DNA of 12,857 nt. Origin: DATAEY01 sp038199035. GTDB taxonomy: Bacteria > Actinomycetota > Thermoleophilia > Solirubrobacterales > Solirubrobacteraceae. Under the pieces are notes generated by a model. The model had not been told where the DNA came from. It worked only from the letters and a program-made list of their open reading frames with translations, and did no database searches. Positions 1-6,281 of this stretch are shown here, piece after piece. Each line of letters starts with the position of its first letter. Positions within the stretch are counted from its first letter, which is position 1. The stretch covers positions 1 to 12,857 of the forward strand of contig JBBPZM010000016.1 in the NCBI GenBank assembly GCA_038199035.1, written 5' to 3'. Position numbers and translations under genes: made by a program.

Positions 1-87
1 CCCGGCGGGGCGTCCGAGCCGAGTCGCGGCCTGCTCGTAGGTGAGCCCGGACCCGATCAGGTCGAGCACCTGCCTCCGGCTCGTCAT
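1..87 (-). CDS. Partial N-terminus of an HTH-like protein, truncated by the window edge
   Basis: Reading the minus strand from an ATG at 87-85 gives 29 open codons that reach base 1, so only the N-terminus is present. The peptide begins MTSRRQVLDLIGSGLTYEQA and continues AATRLGRPAG. The pattern of a hydrophobic helix, a Gly-Leu-Thr turn and then EQAATRLG resembles a helix-turn-helix of the kind that chooses a DNA site or sits at the start of many small actinobacterial proteins. A weak GGGGA-type ribosome site lies about 10 bases upstream. It starts after the hairpin that ends the inositol synthase transcript, so it is probably a separate unit on the same strand. No full family can be assigned from 29 residues; the gene could equally be a longer enzyme with a short HTH-like leader. 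Confidence 0.5.
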   Translation of the reverse strand, partial: MTSRRQVLDLIGSGLTYEQAATRLGRPAG

Positions 88-121
88 GCGGCGAGGAGTC
101 CCCGAGCGACGATCCCTCGAA

Positions 122-158
122 ACCGGGTGAGGACCCGGGCAGGAGGTCTTCACCCGGT
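122..158 (-). terminator. Hairpin terminator after the inositol-3-phosphate synthase gene
   Basis: Bases 122-135 (ACCGGGTGAGGACC) pair with 145-158 (GGTCTTCACCCGGT) around a 9-base loop: a 14-pair stem starting only 4 bases after the ino1 stop codon. At 131/149 the plus-strand transcript would have a G-U pair while the minus-strand transcript would have an A-C mismatch, so the stem is slightly weaker in the sense direction. On the minus strand only a short T run (TTTCG) follows, which is common for terminators of high-GC actinobacteria. The position strongly suggests transcription termination for the lipid block. Confidence 0.65.
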
Positions 159-162
159 CGTC

Positions 163-1302
163 TCAGGCGGCGACGCCCTTCCGGGCGTACCGCGCGATGA
201 ACGCCTCGACGCCGTCGCGCGCCTCGTCGTCGCGGTGCTGGACGGGCGGCGACTTCATGAGGTAGGAGGACGGGATCTCCAGTGGACCGCCCAGGTCGTT
301 GTCGAGCGCGAGCCGGATCATCCGGACGGCGTCGATCACGATGCCGGCGGAGTTCGGGGAGTCCCAAACCTCGAGCTTGAGCTCCCCGACGAGCGGGACG
401 TCACCGAAGCTCGTCCCTTCGATCCGGATGTAGCACCACTTGCGATCGTTCAGCCACGGGACGTAGTCCGACGGGCCGATGTAGACGTCCTCCGCGGGCA
501 GCTCGTGGTCCATGATCGAGGTGACGGCGTTGGTCTTGGAGATCTTCTTGGACTCCAGGCGCTCGCGCTCGAGCATGTTGTAGAAGTCCATGTTCCCGCC
601 GACGTTGAGCTGCGAGGTGCGCAGCATCTTCACGCCGCGCTCGCCGAACAGCCGCGCCAGCGTGCGGTGCACGATCGTCGCCCCCACCTGCGACTTGATG
701 TCGTCGCCGACGATCGGCAGGCTGGCCTTGGCGAAGCGCTCGCTCCAGTAGTCCTCGCGGGCGATGAACACGGGGATGCAGTTGACGAAGCCGCAGCCCG
801 CGTCGAGCACCTGCTCGACGTACCACTTGGTGGCCAGCTCGGAGCCGACCGGGAGATAGGAGACGACGACGTCGGTGTGGGTGTCCTTGAGGATCTGGGC
901 GATGTCGTCGGTCTTGCCCGGCGCCTTCTCGATCCTCTCCGACAGGTACTTGCCCAGCCCGTCGTGGGTCATGCCGCGGTGGAGGGGGACGCTGAGGTCG
1001 GGCACCTCGGCGAACTTCAGCGTGTTGTTCTGGCCCGACCAGATGGCCTGGGAGAGGTCCTTGCCGACCTTGTCGGCGTCGATGTCGAAGGCGGCGGAGA
1101 ACTCGATGTCGCGGATGTGGTAGCCCCCGAGGTCGACGTGCATGAGGCCGGGGACGGCCTGCGCGGAGTCGGCGTCCCGATAGAACTGGACGCCCTGCAC
1201 GAAGGAGGAGGCGCAGTTTCCGACGCCGATGATGGCGACGCGCACCTTGTCGCCCTGGTAGCGGGCTGCGCCGTTGGTCGTCTTGCCGTTGGTCTTGCTC
1301 AC
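163..1302 (-). CDS. ino1: Inositol-3-phosphate synthase (myo-inositol-1-phosphate synthase), actinobacterial type
   Basis: This 379-residue cytoplasmic enzyme isomerises D-glucose 6-phosphate to 1D-myo-inositol 3-phosphate using tightly bound NAD, the committed step to inositol lipids and, where present, mycothiol. The sequence shows the NAD-binding turn GVGNCAS at residues 26-32, and downstream the family motifs LNVGGNMDFYN, SKTNAV, IGPSDYVPWL and the Asp-Ser-Pro-Asn-Ser-Ala-Gly-Ile-Val-Ile-Asp-Ala segment near the C-terminus. Length and motif order fit the short actinobacterial class (like Rv0046c of Mycobacterium tuberculosis) and not the longer eukaryotic enzyme. The start is GTG at 1302-1300, supported by AAGGAAG ten bases upstream; the first ~17 residues are a Lys/Thr/Asn-rich tail before the Rossmann strand. 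It is the last gene of the minus-strand block, 78 bases after the CDP-alcohol transferase, whose likely substrate it makes. Identification is confident. Confidence 0.96.
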   Translation of the reverse strand: MSKTNGKTTNGAARYQGDKVRVAIIGVGNCASSFVQGVQFYRDADSAQAVPGLMHVDLGGYHIRDIEFSAAFDIDADKVGKDLSQAIWSGQNNTLKFAEVPDLSVPLHRGMTHDGLGKYLSERIEKAPGKTDDIAQILKDTHTDVVVSYLPVGSELATKWYVEQVLDAGCGFVNCIPVFIAREDYWSERFAKASLPIVGDDIKSQVGATIVHRTLARLFGERGVKMLRTSQLNVGGNMDFYNMLERERLESKKISKTNAVTSIMDHELPAEDVYIGPSDYVPWLNDRKWCYIRIEGTSFGDVPLVGELKLEVWDSPNSAGIVIDAVRMIRLALDNDLGGPLEIPSSYLMKSPPVQHRDDEARDGVEAFIARYARKGVAA

Positions 1303-1312
1303 AGTTTGGTCG

Positions 1313-1319
1313 CTTCCTT
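1313..1319 (-). promoter_or_regulatory. Ribosome binding site deciding the GTG start of ino1
   Basis: The minus strand reads AAGGAAG here, ten bases before the GTG at 1302. It is the best Shine-Dalgarno match near the gene and supports GTG over any internal start. Confidence 0.7.
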
Positions 1320-1329
1320 GTGGAGAGGG

Positions 1330-1369
1330 GGCCGGCAGCCGGCCGGGAACAGACCCCGCCGGCGAGGGG
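1330..1369 (-). other. Two GC-rich inverted repeats in the leader of ino1
   Basis: In the 78-base gap between the CDP-alcohol transferase stop and ino1 there are two consecutive dyads. Bases 1330-1344 read GGCCGG-CAG-CCGGCC, a perfect 6-bp stem with a 3-base loop. Bases 1354-1369 carry CCCC and GGGG arms around GCCGGCGA. No T run follows on the minus strand, so this is not a classic terminator. It could be a partial attenuator, a mRNA-stabilising structure or a processing site that sets ino1 level relative to the upstream genes, or only a by-product of high GC content. Confidence 0.35.
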
Positions 1370-1380
1370 CGGTTACAAGC

Positions 1381-2085
1381 CTATGCCGCGCCCGCCGACC
1401 GCGAGGCGCCGGCGTCGGCGGGGGCCTGCAGCTGGCGGCGCACGTGGACGATGCGCTGCACGGTCGTAAAGGCCGTCAGCACCGCGAGCGCGTAGACCGC
1501 CGGCTTGAGCAGCGAGAAGTCTCCCAGCGAGGCGCCCCGGGCGAAGAGCAGGCCGATCGAGAGGATGACCACGCGCACGGCCCGGGTGGCCAGACCGACC
1601 TTGCACTCCACCCCCAGGGCCTCCGCGCGCGCCCGCGTGTAGGAGACCATGAGCGACCCAAGCACCGCGACCACGACGGCGGCCACCCCAAGCTCGTCGC
1701 CGCGCGAGGCCAGGTACGCGCCGACCGCGGTCAGGACGATTCCCTCCTCGCAGCGGTCCAGCGTGGAGTCGAGGAAGGCGCCGAACGGCGTTCCCTTGCC
1801 CGACATCCGCGAGTAGCGACCGTCCAGCGTGTCCATCACCGACCCGACCACGAAGGCCACGCCGCCGAGGAAGAAGAAGCGCTGCCACACGAGCACGGCC
1901 GCCACCACGTTGAGGACGAAGCCGGTGAGCGAGATCGCGTTGGGCGTCAGGCGCGACTCGATCAGGCGGTTGCGCATGAGCAGCGAGAGCTCGCCCGAGC
2001 CGGCCCCGCGACCGGGGCGACCGGCGGGGCCGGGAGCACCCGGGTCGCTGGCAGGGGTGCCCGACTCGACTCTCGATCGGGCCAT
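1381..2085 (-). CDS. CDP-alcohol phosphatidyltransferase, probably phosphatidylinositol phosphate synthase
   Basis: This 234-residue integral membrane enzyme should transfer a phosphatidyl group from CDP-diacylglycerol to an alcohol acceptor, here most likely inositol 3-phosphate. The family signature D-x2-DG-x2-(A/S)R-x8-G-x3-D-x3-D is complete: D85, D88, G89, S92-R93, G102, D106 and D110, with Ser in place of the usual Ala before the Arg. SYTRARAE at 148-155 and the basic residues R168 and R171 after it resemble the KARAE-type segment of bacterial PI-phosphate and archaetidylinositol-phosphate synthases. Residues 1-31 are a Gly/Pro/Ala-rich disordered leader; several hydrophobic spans follow. 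The ATG at 2085-2083 overlaps the PAP2 stop as TGATG, implying translational coupling; a longer reading of the frame to 2820 is a shadow of the PAP2 gene. Neighbouring ino1 supports the inositol acceptor, but PG-phosphate or another headgroup is not excluded by sequence alone. Confidence 0.88.
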   Translation of the reverse strand: MARSRVESGTPASDPGAPGPAGRPGRGAGSGELSLLMRNRLIESRLTPNAISLTGFVLNVVAAVLVWQRFFFLGGVAFVVGSVMDTLDGRYSRMSGKGTPFGAFLDSTLDRCEEGIVLTAVGAYLASRGDELGVAAVVVAVLGSLMVSYTRARAEALGVECKVGLATRAVRVVILSIGLLFARGASLGDFSLLKPAVYALAVLTAFTTVQRIVHVRRQLQAPADAGASRSAGAA

Positions 2086-2876
2086 CAGGCGGCCGCCTCG
2101 ACCGGGGCGCGGCGAAAGCCCCACACGGTGGGCCGCGCCTGTCCCAGGCGGCCGGCCGCGACCGCCGAAGCGGCGGCGACGAGGGCCCCGAGGATGGCGT
2201 CGACCACGAAGTGGTTGCCGGTGGCCACGACCGCGAAGGTGATGACGAACGGGTAGAGGGCCCACGCCACCCTGAACGCCCGGTGCTCGACCAGCCGCAC
2301 CAGCGTCCATCCCAGCATCAGCGCGAACGCCACGTGCATCGACGGCACCGCCGCGAACGGGTTGAAGAGCGCGTTGACCGCGACGCTGTCCTGTGGGATC
2401 CCGGTGAAGCTCGACACCGAGTCGATGAAGCCCCACTCGGGGAAGAAGCGGGGCGGCGCGGTCGGGAAGAGCGCGTAGCTGATCAGCGCCATTCCCATAC
2501 TGACCATGAGCATGTTGCGCAGGAAGTAGAAGGAGCGGTTGTGGAAGAGGTAGACGAAGATCAGCGTGCCCATCGTCACCGTCGCCTGGGCGTTGACGTA
2601 GAGCCACGACGCGATGTCGATCAGCCATGGGAGTCCGGTCGCCCACGCCTGGATCGCGGGCTCGACGAACAGGTGGGTGGCGCGCTCCACCGAGATGAGA
2701 TCGCGGGCGTGCTGGAATGACTCGACGGCCTTGCCGTCGACCTGGCCGCGGACGAGCCGGTAGCCCCAGTAGGCGGCCGCGAACAGGGCGACTTGGCGCA
2801 GCACGTCTAGCGCACCGCATGGCAGCAGCCGCGCCTCGAGCTTGCGCAGTAGGGCCAGTATGGGCAAGCGGCGCAT
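2085..2876 (-). CDS. PAP2_3 / Aur1-like membrane phosphatase or inositol-phosphotransferase
   Basis: This 263-residue polytopic membrane protein belongs by motif to the PAP2 superfamily, in the branch that includes fungal Aur1/Ipt1 inositol phosphotransferases. The three active-site blocks are visible: PTAPPRF at 138-144 in place of the classic KxxxxxxRP, PSMH at 178-181, and GNH at 220-222 followed by D226, giving the catalytic His pair H181/H222 and the supporting Asp. About six hydrophobic segments surround them. Enzymes of this group hydrolyse a lipid phosphomonoester or move a phospho-headgroup between lipids on the outer face of the membrane. It begins 12 bases after the upstream GT-C-like gene and its TGA shares a base with the ATG of the CDP-alcohol transferase, so it is made together with the likely PI-phosphate synthase. 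A role as PI-phosphate phosphatase or inositol-phosphate transferase is my inference; undecaprenyl-pyrophosphate or phosphatidate phosphatase is an alternative. Confidence 0.85.
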   Translation of the reverse strand: MRRLPILALLRKLEARLLPCGALDVLRQVALFAAAYWGYRLVRGQVDGKAVESFQHARDLISVERATHLFVEPAIQAWATGLPWLIDIASWLYVNAQATVTMGTLIFVYLFHNRSFYFLRNMLMVSMGMALISYALFPTAPPRFFPEWGFIDSVSSFTGIPQDSVAVNALFNPFAAVPSMHVAFALMLGWTLVRLVEHRAFRVAWALYPFVITFAVVATGNHFVVDAILGALVAAASAVAAGRLGQARPTVWGFRRAPVEAAA

Positions 2877-2888
2877 CCTAGCCGGGCC

Positions 2889-4466
2889 TCATGTCCCCTT
2901 CGCGCCGGCGCGGCACGCGGCGCCGGAGTCGGGGTCCAGCAGCCGAGTCGGAGCGAAGCGGGCAACGACGCGAACGTAGCCCGGGCTCGGCAGCAGCAGC
3001 TCGGTGAAGCCTCCGGCCCCCCGCCGCACGCAGCCTGCGCCGGCGACGAGCGTCCAGTAGGGCGTGTAGCGCACGCGCACGGTGACCGATCCGGGACGGG
3101 TGGCGGCAAGGGCGAAGGAGTTAGGGGTCGCGGCGACGACCCGCGTGGCGCCCGAGGCCAGCGGAGTCGCGCGGCGCACGCGGTACACGCGCCAGTGGCC
3201 GTCGCGCCACGCCGGGGCGAGGAAGGGCACGCCGCGGCGGACCAGCTTGGCCTCGGGAATCCCGGAGTAGTCCAAGCGCACGTCGGGGATGGCGACATAG
3301 TCGACTCCCGTGCGCTCCAGCCAGGCGTGGTACCTGCTCGGGCTCAGCCGCTTGGAGTAGAGGGCGCCGTTGTACTTGAGGTCGAGCTGGCGCTCCCACC
3401 CGCGGGCCAGCGGGAAGCGCTGGGCCACGTAGACGTTCTCCCAGTGGTTGCGCGTCAGCGGGATCTCCACTCGCGTCACGCCCCCCGGCCGGCTGCCCAG
3501 GAAGCGCTCGAGCCCCGCGTAGTAGGCGGCGTGGACCGAGGGATCGCCGCTTGCGGTCTCGACGTCGCGCACCGGAGCCGACCACTGCCAGTAGAGCAGC
3601 GGAAGGGCCAGGAGGGCGAGCGCCCAGGGGCGTCGCTGCCACAGCACCAGCGCGAGGACGGGCGGCCCGAACAATGTGCCCAGGCGGGCGGCGTTCCCGC
3701 CCATCGGCGTGCTCACGACGAAGGCGGCGATGCACGCCAGGGCGTAGAGGACGGCGGCGATCCTCACCGTGCGGTCGTCCCGCGGGACGAAGAGCACGAC
3801 CGCCGCGGCGAAGGCCAGCACCGGCCAGAAGGCCGAGATCACGAACGGCTCGAACCCGTTCTCGGGGAAGGCGACCTGGAGCACCCCGGTCGCCACGAGC
3901 GCGCTGGCCGCGACCCACAGCGCGTCGCGCCGGTGGGCGCCGAGGAAGTGGGCTACGGCGGCCATGGCCAGGAAGAGCCCGGCCACCGGGCTGCCCATCG
4001 GGCACAGCACGGCCAGAACGACGGCCAGGGCCGTGCGGCGGCGCTGGTGGGCGAGCAGGGCAGCCAGGCCGATGACCACGCCCAGCGAGAAGGTCAGGCG
4101 CCCGGTGAGCAGGTTGGTCGCGGTGGCCGCCCCGAACCACAGCGCCCCGAGCCGCGCCCGCGCGCCGAAGCGCTCGTAGGTCAGCCGCTCGAACAGGACG
4201 GCGGCCACGACCGCGGCGATGGCGCCCACCAGGCGCGGGCCCAGCAGCGCGGCCAGCGGGGGGAACAGCACGCTGTAGCCCGGGACGTGGTGGCCGGCGA
4301 ACCACTGCCCGTTCCAGACGGTGAAGCCGACCTGCTCGAACAGGTTGGTCCGGAAGATCTGCGCCGCCAGGTCGGCGCTCGGCGGCGCCAGCAGCAGGTA
4401 GACGCCGGCCAGGGCGGCGGCGAGGATCCACGGCTCCTGGCGGCGCAGCGGGATCCGCATGCGCAT
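2889..4466 (-). CDS. Multi-pass membrane protein with C-terminal soluble domain, GT-C-like (function unassigned)
   Basis: From the ATG at 4466-4464 this gives 525 residues; a second ATG two codons later is possible. Residues 13-28 form the first membrane span, followed by a loop of about 35 residues with D32, E44, W51, W55 and GHH at 58-60 before PGYSVLFPP at 62-70. Roughly ten more hydrophobic spans continue to about residue 295. The last ~225 residues are soluble, with Trp, Tyr and Arg-rich stretches such as ARGWERQLDLKYN and TGVDYVAIPD, and beta-rich spacing near the end. An acidic residue in the first outer loop, many spans and a C-terminal globular domain are the layout of GT-C glycosyltransferases that use lipid-phosphate sugars, so one idea is glycosylation of an inositol lipid. 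I do not recognise a named family, and a non-enzymatic membrane protein is possible. It is the first gene of the lipid block; no ribosome site is visible and the transcript may be leaderless. Confidence 0.8.
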   Translation of the reverse strand: MRMRIPLRRQEPWILAAALAGVYLLLAPPSADLAAQIFRTNLFEQVGFTVWNGQWFAGHHVPGYSVLFPPLAALLGPRLVGAIAAVVAAVLFERLTYERFGARARLGALWFGAATATNLLTGRLTFSLGVVIGLAALLAHQRRRTALAVVLAVLCPMGSPVAGLFLAMAAVAHFLGAHRRDALWVAASALVATGVLQVAFPENGFEPFVISAFWPVLAFAAAVVLFVPRDDRTVRIAAVLYALACIAAFVVSTPMGGNAARLGTLFGPPVLALVLWQRRPWALALLALPLLYWQWSAPVRDVETASGDPSVHAAYYAGLERFLGSRPGGVTRVEIPLTRNHWENVYVAQRFPLARGWERQLDLKYNGALYSKRLSPSRYHAWLERTGVDYVAIPDVRLDYSGIPEAKLVRRGVPFLAPAWRDGHWRVYRVRRATPLASGATRVVAATPNSFALAATRPGSVTVRVRYTPYWTLVAGAGCVRRGAGGFTELLLPSPGYVRVVARFAPTRLLDPDSGAACRAGAKGT

Positions 4467-4473
4467 CGGTTGG

Positions 4474-4503
4474 AGGCTACAAACCGGTCCGGGCCGGGTT
4501 ACA
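4474..4503 (-). promoter_or_regulatory. Putative promoter of the lipid block, leaderless
   Basis: The minus strand has TAGCCT at 4479-4474, a TAnnnT -10 match, ending exactly 7 bases before the ATG at 4466. TGTAAC at 4503-4498 lies about 18 bases further upstream and could occupy the -35 position, though it is a poor match. No Shine-Dalgarno sequence lies between, so transcription may start at or next to the ATG. Assigned by eye only. Confidence 0.35.
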
Positions 4504-4550
4504 GGGCGCATCCGCTCGAGGACGTCGACCGGCCCCCCATTTCGCGGCCG

Positions 4551-4610
4551 GCCGAGCCGAGCGCCCAGTGATCGGGCGGGAGGAGCGGGCTCAGCCCTCG
4601 GCGGCTCGGC
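4551..4610. repeat. 9-bp inverted repeat in the divergent intergenic region
   Basis: GCCGAGCCG at 4551-4559 is repeated in inverted form as CGGCTCGGC at 4602-4610, 42 bases apart, between the two divergent start codons. It could be a regulator site or loop-forming dyad serving both genes, but in DNA this rich in G and C such a match can arise by chance. Confidence 0.25.
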
Positions 4611-4619
4611 GATGCCCAT

Positions 4620-4625
4620 TACCGT
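4620..4625 (+). promoter_or_regulatory. Putative -10 element of the sugar kinase gene, leaderless
   Basis: TACCGT fits the actinobacterial TAnnnT -10 pattern and ends 6 bases before the ATG at 4632. No ribosome binding site is present in front of that ATG and no convincing -35 is seen. A leaderless transcript is the simplest reading. Confidence 0.3.
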
Positions 4626-4631
4626 GCCGCC

Positions 4632-5528
4632 ATGGCCACGCTGTGCCTGGGAGAGGCGATCGTCGACCTCGTCTGCGAGCGTCCCGTCGCGGACCTCGCG
4701 GAGGCCGACGCGTTTCGCCCCCACTTCGGGGGCGCGGTGGCCAACGTGGCCGTCGTGGCGGCGTCGCTGGGGGCGGCGATCCGGGTGGCCGGCGGCGCGG
4801 GCGACGACGCGTGGGGCCGCTGGCTGCGCGACGGCCTGGCAGCGGGCGGGGTCGACCTCGATCACTTCGTCCTCGTCGAAGGCTGTGTCACGCCCGTGGC
4901 CTTCGTCACCACCGACGAGCGCGGGGAGCCGGCGTTCCAGGTCTACGGGGACGGCATCGCGGCGACGATCGAAGCGGTTGGAGCACGCATGCCCGAGGCA
5001 GTGGAGGGCTCCGACGCGCTGTTCTTCTCCTCCAACACCCTGGCCGGCCCGGCCGAGCGCGAGGTGACGATGGCGGCGCGCGAGCGGGCGCTGGAGCTCG
5101 GCCGTCCGGTGATCTTCGATCCCAACCTGCGCCTGCACCGCTGGCGGTCGGCCGCCGCGGCCGCGGCCGAGGCCAACGCCTGTGTGCCGGGCGCGCTGCT
5201 CGTGCGCTGCAACCTTCCGGAGGCCGAGATCCTCACCGGCGAGCCCGATCCCGAGCGGGCGGCCCTGGCCCTGCTCAAGGCCGGCGCCCGGATGGCCGCG
5301 GTGACGCTCGGAGCCCACGGCGCGATCCTGCGCGGCGAGGTTCGCGCCGACGCCCCCGGGCGCGCTGCCCGCGTAGTGTCGACCATGGGGGCCGGTGACT
5401 GCTTCACCGGAGTCCTGCTCGCCCGCATGGCGCTGGCCGGCTTCTACCCGCCGGCCGCGGCCGCCGCGCTCGGGGAGGCGGTGGCGGAGTCGGCCAGGGC
5501 CACGGAGCGCTGGGGAGCGGTGCGGTGA
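4632..5528 (+). CDS. PfkB-family carbohydrate kinase (fructokinase/ribokinase-like)
   Basis: This 298-residue cytoplasmic kinase transfers the ATP gamma-phosphate to a sugar hydroxyl. It opens with GEAIVDL (7-13), where D12 is the usual sugar-contacting Asp, followed by FGGAVANVA at 32-40 (PfkB signature 1 region), a middle FDPNLR segment, then NLPEAEIL and TLGAHGA near the nucleotide site. Signature 2 reads STMGAGDCFTG at 250-260, with the GAGD anion hole at 253-256 and D256 as catalytic base. The normal Asp at the head of this motif (DTxGAGD) is Ser250 here. The overall pattern is closest to fructokinases, but the true substrate cannot be read from sequence. The ATG at 4632 is the only suitable in-frame start near the conserved N-terminus; it lacks a ribosome site. 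Its stop overlaps the start of the DNA glycosylase gene by four bases. Confidence 0.92.
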   Translation: MATLCLGEAIVDLVCERPVADLAEADAFRPHFGGAVANVAVVAASLGAAIRVAGGAGDDAWGRWLRDGLAAGGVDLDHFVLVEGCVTPVAFVTTDERGEPAFQVYGDGIAATIEAVGARMPEAVEGSDALFFSSNTLAGPAEREVTMAARERALELGRPVIFDPNLRLHRWRSAAAAAAEANACVPGALLVRCNLPEAEILTGEPDPERAALALLKAGARMAAVTLGAHGAILRGEVRADAPGRAARVVSTMGAGDCFTGVLLARMALAGFYPPAAAAALGEAVAESARATERWGAVR

Positions 5529-6220
5529 GCGCCGCCGGGCCCGGCTCCTCTCCAGCGGCACGCCCCTCGCCGGCCCCGACGCCCCGGCGCGTGGCCGGCA
5601 TCCGCCGCCGGCTGGCCTCGGTGTACGGCGTCCCGGACGCCCCGCCCCACGGTCGCCCGCTCGACGAGCTCGTCCTCACCGTGCTCTCCCAGAGCACCAA
5701 CGATCGCAACCGCGACGTGGCCTGGGCGCAGCTGCGCGAGCGCCTGCCCTCGTGGGCGGCGGTCCGCGACGCTGCGGTCGACGAGGTGGAGGCGGCCATC
5801 CGCCCCGGCGGGATCTCCCGGGTCAAGTCGGCTCGCATCCAGGCGATCCTGCGGGCGCTGCACGACGACCTCGACCTGGAGTGGATGCGCGACGCTCCGG
5901 TGGCGGAGTCGGGCGCGTATCTGTGCGGGCTGCCGGGGGTCGGACGCAAGACGGCGGCCTGCGTGCTGCTGTTCTCCTTCGGCCTGCGCGACGTGCCGGT
6001 CGACACCCACGTCGGCCGCGTCGGGGCTCGCCTGGCGCTCCTGCCGGCCAAGGCGTCGACCGAGGTGCTGCACGACCGGATGGTCGCCCTCACGCCGCCG
6101 GGGGCCGAGCTCGAGCTCCACGTCAACCTCCTGCGCCATGGCCGGCGCACCTGCCACGCCCGCGCCCCGGCCTGCCCGGGGTGCGTCCTGCGGCGGGTGT
6201 GCCCGAGCCGGCGGGCATGA
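5525..6220 (+). CDS. Endonuclease III-like DNA glycosylase/AP lyase (HhH-GPD, [4Fe-4S])
   Basis: This 231-residue base-excision repair enzyme should remove damaged pyrimidines and cut the abasic strand. The helix-hairpin-helix is CGLPGVGRKTAA at 134-145 with K142 as the Schiff-base lysine, and the catalytic Asp is D160 in VPVDTHVGR. The C-terminus carries the iron-sulphur motif C210-x6-C217-x2-C220-x5-C226, exactly the spacing of E. coli Nth. LSQSTNDRN at 54-62 matches the start of the domain in actinobacterial relatives. The first ~22 residues are Pro/Ala/Ser-rich and probably disordered. The start is GTG at 5525, in a GTGA overlap with the kinase stop, indicating translational coupling with an unrelated metabolic gene. 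Because the AP-lyase Lys is present it is not a MutY-type enzyme; its exact base preference (thymine glycol, uracil or other) is not readable. Confidence 0.93.
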   Translation: MSAAGPGSSPAARPSPAPTPRRVAGIRRRLASVYGVPDAPPHGRPLDELVLTVLSQSTNDRNRDVAWAQLRERLPSWAAVRDAAVDEVEAAIRPGGISRVKSARIQAILRALHDDLDLEWMRDAPVAESGAYLCGLPGVGRKTAACVLLFSFGLRDVPVDTHVGRVGARLALLPAKASTEVLHDRMVALTPPGAELELHVNLLRHGRRTCHARAPACPGCVLRRVCPSRRA

Positions 6221-6281
6221 GCCGCCGGCTGGCGGCGGAGGTCTCGCTGGTCGGATCGCCGCCGTCTGAGGCCTGACCTTC

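Noticed and set aside
127..2256. 709-codon plus-strand open frame opposite ino1 and the CDP-alcohol transferase
   Set aside because: Asp/Val/Arg/Gly/His-rich low-complexity translation typical of the antisense frame of GC-rich genes; the minus-strand frames show clear enzyme motifs.
2086..2820. Upstream extension of the CDP-alcohol transferase frame
   Set aside because: The extension is out-of-frame reading of the PAP2 gene; the TGATG overlap gives the natural start at 2085.
3195..4571. 458-codon plus-strand frame opposite the GT-C-like gene
   Set aside because: Gln/Arg/Gly/His-rich translation with no hydrophobic core or motif; mirror of the membrane protein.
4467..5561. Upstream extension of the GT-C-like frame to 5561
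   Set aside because: It runs antisense through the sugar kinase and has Arg/Gly/His-rich composition; the hydrophobic protein begins at 4466.
6217..6276. 19-codon frame overlapping the glycosylase stop as ATGA
   Set aside because: Too short, no hydrophobic or other pattern; the overlap alone is weak evidence.
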